64,000 nt of DNA from Tuctoria greenei (GCA_036927565.1 JAYESD010000005.1:10136565-10200564), one strand, 5' to 3'; counted from the first letter of the stretch, positions 30,446 to 42,208 are shown. Numbers and translations are program-made. Notes: a model not told the origin generated them from the sequence alone.

Positions 30446-32921
30446 GACCAACGTAATTTTTTTGGGGGGAGGGGGCGAGAAGCTCGTCATAGGAGGATAT
30501 CTCAATGGTCATGTAGGTACAACTAACGCAGGTTTTGAGGGGGTACATGGAGGTTTTGGGTGCGGCAATAGAAACCAGGAGGGTAAGGATATCCTAGACT
30601 TTGCCGTAGCCTATGACCTATTGGTAGCTAACACCCTCTTTAAAAAGAGGCTATCTCACATAGTGACCTTTACTAGTGCCCAACATTCTAGTCAAATCGA
30701 CTATATCCTCACTAGGAGAAGGGAGAGAGGGGCATGCTTAGATTGTAAGGTGATTCCTGGAGAATGTGTTGTTCGACAACATAAACTTGTGGTAGCCGAC
30801 TTTCATTTCCACGTGCGTGTGTCACGAGACAAAGGTGTTAAAACCACGAGAACAAAGTGGTGGAAGTTGAAGGATGAAGCGCAACAATCATTCAAAAGGA
30901 GGATGATCGCAGATGAACCTTGGAGCGAAGAGAAAGATGCAGATAGTATGTGGGAGAAGATGGCGACTTACATTAGGAAGACGGCTAGGGAGGTGCTTGG
31001 GTGGACAAAAGGTAAGAAACTTGTTGATAAAGACACTTGGTGGTGGAATGAAGATTTACAAAAAGCTATTAAGGAGAAGAAGGAGTCTTATAAGAGATGG
31101 CATCATGAGAGAAGTGCAAGTAACATGGCGAAGTATAAAGAGGCTAAGAAAAATGCTAGGCGTGTCGTGAGTAAAGCAAGGGGGCAGGCCTATGATGCGC
31201 TATATGAGAGGCTAGGGATAAAAGAAGGCGAAAAGGATATATACAAGATGGCGAAACTTCACGAGCGAAAGGTGAGAGATCTCAACCAAGTCAAATGCAT
31301 TAAGGATGAGGCAGGCCAAATCCTATTGAAGGAGGAAGAAATTAGGAACAGATGGCGGGACTACTTCAATGGACTATTCAATGACGGGAATGAGAGTATT
31401 AGGTTCGAGTTGGATGACTCATTTGATGACACCAACAGACGATTCGTGCGGAGGATACAAGAGTTCGAGGTTAGAGAGGCCCTAAAAAGGATGAAAGGAG
31501 GAAAGACTCGCGACCCCGATGATGTCCCCATTGAGGTGTGGAGATGTTTAGGGGATGTAGCAATAGTATGGCTCACTAAACTATTCAACCGCATTTTTCA
31601 GTCAAACAAAATGCCTGAAGAGTGGCGGAAAAGTATTTTAGTACCCATCTTCAAAAATAAAGGAGATGTTCAAAGTTGTACTAATTACCGAGGAATTAAG
31701 CTCATGAGTCATACTATGAAGCTCTGGGAGAGAGTGATTGAACACCGCTTGAGGAAAGTAACCAATGTCACTAAAAACCAGTTTGGTTTTATGCCTGGAA
31801 GGTCCACTATGGAGGCGATTTTCTTACTCCGTCAGCTTATGGAGAGGTATAGGGAGCAAAAGAAGGATCTACATTTAGTGTTCATTGACTCGGAGAAGGC
31901 ATACGATAAGGTACCAATACCGGTCATGTGGTGGGCACTAGAGAAACACAAAGTCCCAACAAAGTACATTAACCTTATCAAGAATATGTACGATAATGTG
32001 GTGACAAGTGTGCGCGTAAGAGATAGTGAGACCGACACTTTTCCTATCACAATAGGGTTACACCAAGGATCAGCCTTAAGTCCTTACATCTTTTCCTTAG
32101 TGATGGATGAGGTGTCGAAGGATATACAAGGGGATATCCCTTGGTGTATGCTCTTTGCTGATGATGTAGTGTTGGTACATGAAACTAGGGATGGTGTTGA
32201 TAGAAAATTGGAGCTATGGAGGCAGACCTTAGAGTCTAAGGGGTTTAGACTTCGTAGAACCAAGACCAAGTATATGAGATGCGACTTTAGTGATGTCGGG
32301 TGCGGGGATGGTAATGTTAGTTTACAAGGACAAGTAGTACCTAGGAGGGACACATTTTGATATTTAGGATCAATGTTACAAAGCAATGGTGATATTGACG
32401 AAGATGTTTACCACAAGATCAAGATCGGGTGGATGAAGTGGCGACAAGCATCTGGAATCTTATGTGATAAGAAAGTTCCACAAAAATTGAAAGGAAAATT
32501 CTATAGGACGGTGATCAGACCTGCGATGTTGTATGGAGCAGAATGTTGGCCAACTAAAAGGCAACATGTCCAACAAATGAGTGTTGCGGAGATGCGCATG
32601 CTACGGTGGATGTGCGGTCACACAAGAAGAGACAAAATTAGGAACGAAGTAATACGTGATAGGGTAGGGGTGGCACCGATTGAGGAGAAGCTAGTCCAAC
32701 ATCGCCTACGGTGGTTTGGGCATATCCAGCGGAGACCTCCAGAAGCACCGGTTAATAGTGGGATTATAAAGAGTGGACAAAATTTTAGGAGGGGTAGAGG
32801 TCGACCAAGGTTGACATGGCAGGAGGCGGTGAAACGAGATTTAAAGGAGTGGGACATACCTAGAGATTTGGCTCATGATAGGGCTGCATGGAAATTAACA
32901 ATTTATGTGCCAGAATCTTAG
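30444..32921 (+). pseudogene. LINE endonuclease (partial)-reverse transcriptase, one internal stop
   Basis: Encodes the C-terminal part of an AP-type endonuclease (SQIDYILTRR, then RQHKLVVADF) and a nearly complete reverse transcriptase. The first catalytic Asp block reads LHLVFIDSEKAYDKVP, and the FADD active site is intact (MLFADDVVLVHE, about 32148). Thumb and C-terminal parts continue at 32373-32921 (VIRPAMLYGAECWPTK, LRWFGHIQRRP, RGRGRPRLTW). The two blocks are separated by a single TGA at 32358-32360 in TF-stop-YLGS, where the family has Arg (CGA), so this is a one-base transition with no shift. The endonuclease motif GGYLNGHVG has Tyr where Asp is usual. Truncation of the first half of the endonuclease makes it non-autonomous. 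Confidence 0.85.
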
Positions 32922-33108
32922 TTTATTCAAAATTTGTTACTCTTATCTTCTTTCTTATTAACCTGTTTCTAGAATAAATAAAATATAGATTTTTTTTACT
33001 CTTTTTTTACTTTCATCTTATTTTCTATTACTTTTCTTCAAAATTGTTGGGTTTCATTTCTAGCCGACCCCAACTTGTTTGGGACAAAGGCTTGGTTGTT
33101 GTTGTTGA
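30444..33108 (+). mobile_element. RTE-type LINE, 5'-truncated
   Basis: A non-LTR retrotransposon starting inside its endonuclease domain and ending in the 3' tail CAACTTGTTTGGGACAAAGG followed by GTTGTTGTTGTTG (33070-33107), a hallmark of plant RTE LINEs. 5' truncation is typical of target-primed insertion. No clear TSD was found. Confidence 0.88.
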
Positions 33109-33193
33109 GGGGGCGGGTATCCAGCATTTAACATGTCATGGCTTCAATATGTGAGTTTTTGTTTATTTTACATGTTTGCCCTTTTCCAGTAAA

Positions 33194-33220
33194 TACTCCC
33201 TCCATCTCCAAATACTTTAT
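33194..33220. repeat. Stowaway-like MITE start cut by CACTA-3
   Basis: TACTCCCTCCATCTCCAAATACTTTAT is a standard Stowaway 5' end, interrupted at 33221 by the CACTACAAAAGAG terminus of the next element. This indicates insertion of CACTA-3 into an older MITE. Confidence 0.6.
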
Positions 33221-33500
33221 CACTACAAAAGAGTGTCGGCCTTATACGCGTCGGTTGCAAAAAGTAGCCGACGCCTTTAATGTATAAACATCGGGGAACC
33301 GATGGTTTTAACCGTCGCTTCTTAGTCTGCTTTTTTAACATCTATGATCCTCAGGACCGATGGCTTTAAGCATTATAACTGTTGGTTCCAGGAACCGACG
33401 CACGCAAGCATTGTGATCATCGGCCTTTTCCCCCACGCGCCTAAGCCTGTAAGACTGTCAGCCAAGGGTCAGCCCCGACGCACGTAAGGTTTTAAGTTCA
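33221..33500. repeat. Subterminal repeats of CACTA-3
   Basis: Repeated CGTCGG/CCGATGG words facing one another (GTCGGTTGCAAAAAGTAGCCGAC; ATCGGGGAACCGAT; TTGGTTCCAGGAACCGA) over about 280 bp from the terminus. They form short hairpins typical of CACTA subterminal regions. Confidence 0.7.
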
Positions 33501-34103
33501 TTTTTATAAAAAACTGCCAGGAGATTCTTTACACCGTACACCCTCATCAGTAATAACATCGATCTGGACATCAATTGAGCTCAAACAGTCAAACATATGA
33601 AAATAAAAAAAGTAAGAGGCAATCTTAATCTGTGTAAGAAGCAAATTCTTATTGGGAAGCAATTTGAGCACGAACAGTCGAACATATGAACAAAAGATGA
33701 ACATCGAGCTCGAACACGAGCTCCAGATCTGGTCACAAAAAATGAACAGAAGCCCGAATATGCATATCTTCTTGGTAGCGAAGAAGGCCTTGGGCGGCTG
33801 CATCAAGGACGAAGCTTTCGCCGTCGACGGCGAGGGTGAGCGTAGGGGACGCCGGATCTACTAGGGTTCAAAAGTGGGGAAGAAGGACGGCGGACCGGGC
33901 GTGGGAGGCATCGCCAGAGCCCGCGTTGGGAGCCATGAGATTTGTCGCCGGAGCTCTTGTCGGGAGGCCACGGGAGCCGTCGAACCCGCGCCGGGGGAGT
34001 CGACGTCGGAGCCCGCACTGGGAAGCCGTGCCGTGGGCGGGGAGACCACGGTTGGCTTCCTTGCTCCGCACCATGGGTCGGGAGGACGCGGTTGGCCGCC
34101 GTG
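33501..34103. other. Unassigned segment inside CACTA-3, possibly captured
   Basis: 33530-33800 is AT-rich with a duplicated phrase (GAGCTCAAACAGTCAAACATATGAA and GAGCACGAACAGTCGAACATATGAA). 33830-34100 is GC-rich, with open frames in several phases and no domain. It directly precedes the CLASSY-like fragment and may have been captured with it, or be leader sequence of another gene. Confidence 0.4.
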
Positions 34104-34690
34104 CTTGAAAGATTAAGGTCAAATCCCTATGAAGGAACAAAAACAAGATTTGTGATTGAAGTTGTTCGCTTCGTCGCTTGTGTGAAGCACTAAGAGAGAT
34201 GGTACTGATTTTTAGTCAATATATTCAGCCATTAGAATTGATAAAGTAGCATCTTCGTAAGTTTTTAGAATAGAGAGAACGGAAAGAAATTCTTCAAATG
34301 GATGGGAAAATCCTTCCAAGGTATCGTTAGGCTTCAACTGAAGCTTTTAATAATCCAAATGATGAGTCTCGGGTGTTACTTGCATCTACAAGAGCTTGTT
34401 GTGAAGGGATTAGCTTGATAGGAGCTTCAAGAGTTGTGCTTCTATATGTTGTTTGGATCTCAGCTATTGGAAGGCAAGCCATCAGCATCATAGGTCAGAA
34501 GAAATTTGTATATACATACAATTTGATAACTTATGGAACACGTGAAGGTGATAAATATGATAGGCAAGCCGAAAAGGATCACTTGTCCAAATTAGTCTTC
34601 TCTACATAAGATGAATTTAATAATGTTCAAAACATGCTCTCTAAAGATGAAATGCAGCATTGTTCTAAGTTGATTTCAGAGGATACATAT
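34104..34690 (+). pseudogene. CLASSY-type SNF2 helicase C-terminal fragment, captured
   Basis: A host-gene fragment. CLASSY proteins are plant SNF2-family remodelers that recruit RNA polymerase IV for RNA-directed DNA methylation. Reading shows LERLRSNPYEGTKTRFVIEV, a frame change near 34170, then VLIFSQYIQPLELIK, KEILQMDGKILPRYR, SRVLLASTRACCEGISLIGA, the helicase-end block GQKKFVYTYNLITYGT, and EGDKYDRQAEKDHLSKLVFS, ending at NVQNMLSKDEMQHCSKLISE. At least four in-frame stops mark it as a pseudogene. The usual Arg in the last helicase motif and the residues before GQKK are altered. The order matches the C-terminal RecA-like lobe only. It has no introns over 590 bp. It abuts the 3' end of the CACTA-3 transposase tail to tail. 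The CLASSY subgroup assignment is from remembered family features and needs a search. Confidence 0.78.
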
Positions 34691-34699
34691 ATATACAAT

Positions 34700-37649
34700 A
34701 TATATCATACATTTTTCCAGCATTGACATCTTCTCGCATATAGGGTTTCAAATCCCTTTTAAAGCTTCTCTCTACTCGCTTGATGTTTTCTGGTTCGGTG
34801 AAAAGGTACATCTCTTCATACTGATTATATTTCTCTTCATTATCTCCCGCATTTTCAAACCCAACAATATTTTGCTTTCCAGAAACAACTATGTGCATCT
34901 TCTTAGTTCCTGGATCTTGTACATAAAAAACGTATGCAACACGATCAGCGAGAACTCACAGGTCATCTTTACAATCCATTTTGTTCAAGTCTACCAGTGT
35001 CAGCCTGTAGTTGTCTACTTTTACACCATCATGATGTTTGACCCATTGGCACTAAAATACGGGCATTACCATTCTTTCGCCATAATCGAGTTCCCATATT
35101 TCCTCTTTGGACCTAAAGTATGTGGTCTTCTGCCCTTGTGGACCATAAGCATCTATACGAACACTACTATTTTGTGCAACACTCCTACCGTCTTTTTCCT
35201 TAGTGTAAAATGTGTAACCATTGATGTCATATGCTTGCCATTATTTCACCAGAGCAGATGGGCCAGAATCTAACTTCTTCATTGTTGCTTCTTCTAAAGA
35301 GTTTCTGTATGGTATATTTTTGTCCATTAACCATTCAGTGAAATATCTTTTGTGCTCTTTCATGATCCAGTCCTTTGTGCGGTCTTGGTTTTTTTGCGAA
35401 GCTCAATTTGGTGTTCCTCCATGTACAACTCAACTATTGCGAGCTGTTGTAGTCCACCAAAATGTGCATGGTATTCCTCAATCACTTCTTCAGTTGTGTA
35501 TCCTTCCATAATTGAACCCTCTGGGTGAGCACGGTTCCGCACATAACCTTTTAATACTCCTAAATATCTCTCCAATGGAAACATATGATGTAAATATAGT
35601 GGCATCAATGTTTTTATCTGATGAACAAGATGTATGGTTAGGTGTACTTGCATATCAAAAAAGGATGGTGGGAAACACATCTCAAGCTTGCACATAGTCT
35701 CAATGATGTACATTTTCAAATACTCTAAACCTTCACGTGCTATCACCTTTTGCGGTACTGCATTGAAGAAGTAACACAAACGTGTGATGACAACTTTTAT
35801 ATGCTCAGGTTTGATGACCCCTATTGCAATGGCAAGGAACACTGTCATCATCATGTGACAGTCGTGAGAATTATAGCCGAATAAAGACAAGTATTTAATC
35901 AAGGCTAGTTTGAGGATATTGGATGAGAAACTCGTGGGCACTTTGATCCCATGTAAGCATTCGTAAATTGCCTTTTTCTTTTGTAGTGTCAAGTTGTAGC
36001 TGGCTGGGGAAAGGTAATGCTTCCCGTTCGCCTTTTCTACTGGGTGAAGCTCTGATCTCATATCAAGGTTTACTAGGTCCATACGTGATTTTAATCAGTC
36101 CTTTGTTTTCCTCGGCATGTCCAGCAAGGTTCCAATGATGTTGTCAAATACATTCTTTGTAATGTGCATCAAATCAATACTATGGCAAAATTCCAGGTTC
36201 TTCCAATATGGAAGATACTTGAAAAAAATGATTGTTTCTTGAAAGCCATATCAGTTGTATCACTCGAAGATGTACTTTTCTTTCTCTTTGTTCTTTACAT
36301 TTTTTGCCCTTACCAAAAGCAATATGAATGTTCTTGACCATTTCGAACATGAGTTTTCCTCTGTAAGGTTTTGGTGCAGTATCTTTTTTGATTTTGTTAT
36401 CAAATTGTTCTTTCATCTTCCTATACTTGTGTATATCTGTCAAGAACCACCAGTGTCTCATGTACACCGTCTTTCTGGATGAAGTGAGGTATAGAAATCC
36501 AGTTCTATCCACGCACCTTACACAACCTTTCTTTCCTTTCATTTGTCCCGATAATGTAAATAGTCCGGGATAATCATGCACGGTAACGAATATCATTGCT
36601 CTTAGCATGAAATACTCCCGCTTGTACTCATCCCATGTACGTACCCCTTCATTCCACAATTTCTCCATATCTTCCATTAAAGGTTCCAAGAACACATCAA
36701 TTTTGATGCCGAGTTGTTTCGAATCTTGGATAAGAACATATAACAAAATATATTCCGCTTTGTGACACAACCACGTCGGTAGGTTGTAAATCGTTAAGAC
36801 CACAGGTCATGTGTTGTGTATGCTCCTTTTTTCACCAAACAGATTCATTTTGTCTATACCCAAGGCAAACCTTACATTTCTAATTTCCTTTGCAAATTAT
36901 GGATGCTGAATATCAAAATTTTTCCACTGGGTTGCATCAACAAGGTGTCGAATATGTTTTTCATTCTTCTTGAGCTGCTCGGAATGCCAACGCATAAGTT
37001 CAGCCTCCCTAGGGTTTGAGAACAAATGCTTCAAGCGATCAATTACTAGAAGGTACCACATCACCAAGGCAACATTTTTTTCTCTTATTCTTCTTGTGTG
37101 CATCGTCAGAAGTATCGTCGTCGTCACCTTCAAGACCAATAATAAACTTCTTATTCTTTTGAGACTTTTTCATGTTAGTAACATACTGGTGATTGTAGTC
37201 CTTCTTATATCTACTGACACCGCAGATGGGGCATCTAGTTGCGAGCTCATGCTCTTTGCGATACAGAATACAATAGTTCACACAAGTATGTATTTTTGTC
37301 ACACCTAGTGCCATCAGGCAAATAAATTTCTTTGCTTTATACGTGCTTCTGGGCAGTTTATTTGGATTTGGAAGAATTTCTGCCAAAAGATTCAAAAGAT
37401 CAGAGAAACTACAATCGGACCATCCGTGTGTGGCTTTCAACTTTAGTAGTTCTAGGACTGCACGCAATGTAATAAACTCTTTATCACAACCCTTTGATTC
37501 ATCATATAAAAGCTCCGTCACCGCATTCTGCAATGTCTCCATTTTACTTAAACTTTTTCTTGCTCCCATAGAAGTCAATAAATATAGTTCAACGTGACAC
37601 AACTTGTCCTCACAATCGAACTCATCATCATCATCATCACCATCTTGAT
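34700..37649 (-). pseudogene. CACTA-3 TNP2-like transposase, main part
   Basis: The minus-strand continuation of the transposase whose start is at 53271. Blocks in order: FDCEDKLCHVELYLL and HGWSDCSFSDLLNLLAEILP (37039-37640); ICLMALGVTKIHTCVNYCIL and RCPICGVSRYKK; the TNP2 core PVVLTIYNLPTWLCHKAEYI and GVRTWDEYKREYFMLRAMIF (36600-36810); DUF4218-type LTIHLVHQIKTLMPLYLHHM and ERYLGVLKGYVRNRAHPEGS (35470-35640); DUF4216-type INGYTFYTKEKDG and KVDNYRLTLVDLNKMDCKDD (34960-35230); and tail KQNIVGFENAGDNEEKYNQY to about 34715. The final open frame continues 11 codons into the CLASSY-like fragment before stopping. Frame breaks near 36100, 36810, 36900 and 37040 and scattered stops show decay. Confidence 0.82.
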
Positions 37650-37932
37650 TAGGGTTGGGCATTCGGTTTAACCGAACTGATCAATTTGGTTTTTCGGTCT
37701 TTTTTTAAAGTTCGGTTTCTGAGAAATGACAACCAAAATATTATCTATGAAAGGAAAAATTGAAACCTTGGTTAACCAGGAATTTTGATTCGGTTTTTGG
37801 TTAAACCAAAAAAATCGAAAATCACCCAAATCTGCTGTTGAATGTGGCCTAGAGGGGGGGGGGGTGAATAGGCCTTTTTGATTTTTAGTCGGAACCTGCA
37901 ACACTTAGCAACTTGATCAAATACCAGGAAAT

Positions 37933-39110
37933 TGGACTAGTCCGGTAGAGTGCAGACTAGTCCGGTGCGTGCGGACTAGATTGATTAAGTTAGATTAAAG
38001 ATTTCAATACAAGCACAGTACACAGCGGAATATAGTATGTAACTTGAAAGTATTGAGTCAATGAAATTAAGTGTAGCACAAACTAACTTTGATTTCAATG
38101 TTTTAACCTAAGATGGACAAGATCAAGTAAACCCTAGAATATTATATGAAAAACTTAAAAAAAAGTTTGACACAAGATTTTATCCCGTGGTTTGGTTCCT
38201 ACAAAGGCAACCTACGTCCATATTGAGGAGCCCACAAAAGGACCGGGTCTTCACTGACCCTAACCTCGTCGAATCGCCACGAAGGCCAATCCTCTTCCAC
38301 TATCACAAAGGGTAAATCACCGAGTTCAAGGGGCCTTCTCACAAGTTGAGGGCTCCCCAAGATTACAAATCGAACACCACCAAGAACACACTCTTAAGAT
38401 TAACAATGAAACAACAAGAGTATGTTAGAGAATCAAACCCAAGAGCTCAAACGTGTGGAATCGTGTCTCTCCTTTGATCCAAAGTGAATCCTCAAACATT
38501 TGATCTTTCTTGCATTGGATTCTGTGGAGAGATGTGTTTTCTAAGCTCTTGGAGGGTGTGACGGCATTGGGAGTTGAGAGGGTTGAAAGTAGGGTCGTGC
38601 ACATTTATTTATAGGGAGTTTCCAAAAGTTATCATTAGGGTTTCGAGAGTCTGGACTAGTACGGTGTGCGGCGTGTAGGAAACCCTAAGTTCTCAGGAAT
38701 ATCAGACTTGTTTGACCATGGGCGGACTAGTTCGATTTAGGCTCTGGAAAGTTTCAGACTAGTCCGTTCATTATCGGACTAGTCTGGCTGTAGTGAACCC
38801 CTTAGTGAATTCGGGGACAGGTACGCACTTGAAGGACTTGTCCGATTTTAGACAGAGAGGTTATCAGACTAGTCCGGATATTACCGGACTTGTCCGATGT
38901 CGTGCAAAGTTGTGAAGTGTTAAGGACTAGTCCACACTGGGAAGGACTAGTCCGATCTTAGTGAGAAAGATATCGGACTAGTCCGTGGTGATATCGGACT
39001 AGTCCGGTCTGTGTAAACCTGGACTGTGCAGACAAGTCCGCACTGGGAGGACTTGTCCAATTTTGAACAGAGCGATTATCAAACTAGTCTGGGGTATATT
39101 GGACTAGTCC
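37933..39110. repeat. CGGACTAGTCCG-type array in the Copia-1 3' LTR
   Basis: Units start near 37933, 37953, 37972, 38652, 38703, 38723, 38755, 38775, 38833, 38865, 38885, 38943, 38974, 38995, 39029, 39048, 39080 and 39100. Most neighbours are 19-21 bp apart in pairs. Variants such as CAGACTAGTCTG and TGGACTAGTCC are transitions at the terminal CpG. Confidence 0.85.
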
Positions 39111-39284
39111 GGACCTGTGTAAATTTGTGCAGTGAATGAGTTTTCTTGTCCTTGAGCTCTTGGGGTGTGTTTCTCCAACACACTCCATACACAATGATCT
39201 AATCTATTCAGCTCTTGAGCTCTTTTCCATATAGATCCTCATTCTTCTTTCTTTTTGCGCTTTCTTCATAATTTCTTTTAAGAC

Positions 39285-42099
39285 TGTGACACCTGATTCC
39301 GAAAATGAACCAAGTGATTGCATATGTGTGCCCAGGATGTTCAACACACATACATGAGTGCATTCACAAAAGAGTATACAGAAAATTACCACAAAACAAG
39401 ATTAATTAACCAAATTTTATTACACTAACCATATCATCCTCAAGTACATGTTCTAATGAATATTAATGACAAGTTCTACTAATGCAGCGGAAATAAACTA
39501 AATAAGCAAACTAAACAGCTAGGCAACATAAGCGATAGGGTAGCGCAGCTCCAATCAACACCACAGACAAAGCTGACGGTAGACACGTCCTAGTGTCCTA
39601 GAACTCCGCATTATCGCCATTAAACTCCCAATTCTAACATGCAACTGTTGGGGGGATTGCAAGAGTGAGTACATGTCGTACTCAACAAGTGTGGAAAGTA
39701 TGACATGTGGTTGATTCAAATGACGAATATAATAATGGTTGAGTGCTGAAAAGTACATTAAAACATTTGGAAAAGCAATATATTATATGTATTGAAATAA
39801 ACCCATCATAAGCCATGTAGTTATCATAATACCAGTCCATATTCCATATCCATCATCATATACCAATATCCATATTCAATACCAGAATTAATCCATAACC
39901 ATCTATAGCCATAATACCAACCATAACCATTTCAAAATCTCAATTTTTCTCTAATCATGTGAGGGTCCAGGTTGCTCATAATCGGGAGCACGGCTATCAT
40001 GATAGTTTTAGACACACGCTGCAGAGGTTGTGTACCGCTTTACCCACGTGTTTGTGATTTCATCACCTTTCGATGACTATAGAATCTCAATTATGCCGTC
40101 TCACACTTCCATAGGTGTGTGGCCAAGAGATCACAAAATAGCCTTTACAAAGGGATTACTAGCCTATTTAGACCCCATTGAGGTTTTACCGGTGGCGATG
40201 TCTCCAACTGAGCACATCTTCAACCAAGGGCCCCCTCTTGAGCCATTCGGATCCCAGGATAGTCCCACCAATCATCAACAAACCCAATCTGACTACCCCT
40301 TCCCCGAGCATCCTTAATGGTCCAAATAGCACTGGTAAATCCCTAATTAATCAGCTACGCCGCACCCATACTTGGCCTCGTGGTGGCACTGTAAATCCTG
40401 GATGGTCGCTCCATAAATCGATCTTTAGATCTAAAGCAAGCAAAACCACCATAAATCCAACTCATCCACATACCAGGCTTGCTTAGATCACCCATTACCA
40501 TATCAGATTTAACCAGTTCATGTCAACCACAATCTCGTTAATGCATAATCAAATTAAATAGTGTAATTGTTCTTCCATCCCAATTAATTAAGCGAAGCAA
40601 AAAGGTAAAAATCCCATCCCGAATCTCTACCATATATTCCAGGTGACAAGGGTGGTTAAACAAATCTAGTAAACTTCCTATCGTAGGATTCACCTAAAGT
40701 TGACAAAAGCATGCAGTTTTGCAAACAAAACATTTATTTTAGAAACAGGATCAATATGCTTCAAGGACACTTGCCTTGCTCTTGGGATTGGTTCGGGTCA
40801 AAGCCTTCAAACTCTTGGTGCTGTAGATCCTCCGCGGCACTCTCTAACGCAAATCCGTCTAATCCACACAATAAACATACAAACAAGAAACACAATCAAA
40901 GAGTGCACAAATATTACTCAATATGACATGACATGCATGATTAATGCAAATGCAAGGTGGAACTTGTTAATAGATTGCTTTTAATGATCACTAACTAGTT
41001 CTAATAGATTTTAACAAGTTTATATAGGTTTGGATTTGATTAGATCTACTTTTAGAATCAATTCAACACAATTTAGTCAGCAAAATCGGACTAGTCTGCA
41101 GAAGGTCGGACTAGTCCGCACTTCGCAGAACTAGTGAACTAGGGTTTTCTAGATCGATGTGAATTTGGAGATTAGGGGTCAAATTCACGTAAGGAAAAGA
41201 AAATAGAAGGTATATCAGGTGTTTAGGACTCCAACGAATCAAGAAACTTGGAGGTAACCCTTGGATCTTGATGATCTAGGGTTGGGGATGAACTTGGAGA
41301 TGATTTGGTGATGAAGAATGAAAGCTTGGTGGAGATCTTGATCCTCTTTCGTTTCCTCCTCCTCTTCTTCTTGCTTGGGATCTCCTCCTCCCTCCTTGAT
41401 GGTGGCTCCTCATTAACTAGGGTTTGGGTGTGGTGGAAAAGTGGCAAATAGATGTCAAGCCAAGGGGTGTGGTTGTTTATATAGAGGTGGAGGCTAGGGT
41501 TAGATGGATTTTGAGTTTGAGATGAGTAGAGGCCGGTTTAGAGTCCCACATGGGCTCTAAAAGAGTTAGGCATGACGTCCCTAGGCCCACTTAACGTGAA
41601 ACCCAAGAAACAAGTCGTAAAACAAAAGATCAATTCGGAGTCGCGAAATATTGGACAAGTCCGAAAAGGACCGGACTAGTCCGAAGTTAGTCAGAAAGAA
41701 ATTGGACAAGTCTGGCCGAAAATCGGACAAGTCCGACTTTAGCCAGAGAGGAAATCGGACAAGTCCGCTGGAACACCGGACTAGTCCGAACAAGTCCAGT
41801 GACTTAGCAAATTTTCAAGGATTCTTGGAACACCGGACTAGTCCGCACAAAATCGAACAAGTCCAAAAGTGTCCAGAGGCAAAAACGGACTAGTCCGCAG
41901 CAAAAACAGACAAGTCTGATCGAGGTCAGAGAGAAATCGGACTAGTCCTCACCAAAATCATACTAGTCTGCACTTTTCAGCATTTTAAGTGCGGTTTTGT
42001 TCCAAATCAATCTTAAACTCATTCCTCTTTATGTGGATTAATGTTAAACATGTATATGAATGTATATAGGGCATGATGCATGAAAATGAGGGTGTTACA
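39285..42099 (-). mobile_element. Solo LTR of the chromovirus-like gypsy family, TSD AAGAC
   Basis: A 2815-bp LTR aligning with 10821-13575, reading TGTGACACCT at 39285 to GGGTGTTACA at 42099 on the plus strand, with AAGAC at 39280-39284 and 42100-42104. The 5' LTR of Copia-1 keeps the uninterrupted site (TCTTTTAAGACCTGCGCTC, near 52210), so the insertion is proven by an empty paralogous site inside the window. No internal sequence remains. Confidence 0.93.
41087..41970. repeat. CGGACTAGTCCG-type array in the gypsy solo LTR
   Basis: Pairs at 41087/41107, 41652/41672, 41703/41724, 41756/41777, 41834/41854, 41886/41907 and 41938/41959, each 20 or 21 bp apart. Most pairs are separated by spacers with CAGAGAGRAAAT-like filler. 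Confidence 0.87.
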
Positions 42100-42192
42100 A
42101 AGACCTGCGCTCATCTCAACAATTTGGTTACGATCTCATTTGTTTGTCATAAATCAACTAAAACCCACAAGAGATGCCTAGATGCACTTTCA

Positions 42193-42208
42193 ATCTCCCC
42201 CTTTTTGG
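42193..42208 (-). other. Polypurine tract of Copia-1
   Basis: The minus strand reads CCAAAAAGGGGGAGAT immediately before the TGAAAGTGC start of the 3' LTR, the expected plus-strand primer site. A similar tract (AAAGGGGGAGAGATTGAGAG) occurs inside the extra ORF region at 42590-42612. Confidence 0.75.

Larger units (their letters stand above)
37839..42192 (-). repeat. Copia-1 3' LTR, interrupted by a solo LTR
   Basis: Minus-strand TGAAAGTGCATC (42192) to CACATTCA (37839). The break is at 39285-42099 plus one AAGAC copy. The first 200 bp at the 37839 side differ from the 5' LTR at about a dozen positions, nearly all transitions. The palindrome array lies at 37933-39110. A minus-strand TATAAATA near 38608 is a likely promoter. 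Confidence 0.88.

Noticed and set aside
30444..32360. The LINE ORF as a host protein
   Set aside because: Endonuclease and RT motifs, FADD and the GTTG-repeat tail identify a retrotransposon.
33221..34700. A small separate CACTA element carrying only the CLASSY-like fragment
   Set aside because: No second terminus was found near 34700, and the transposase 3' end abuts the fragment directly, so a single larger element is simpler.
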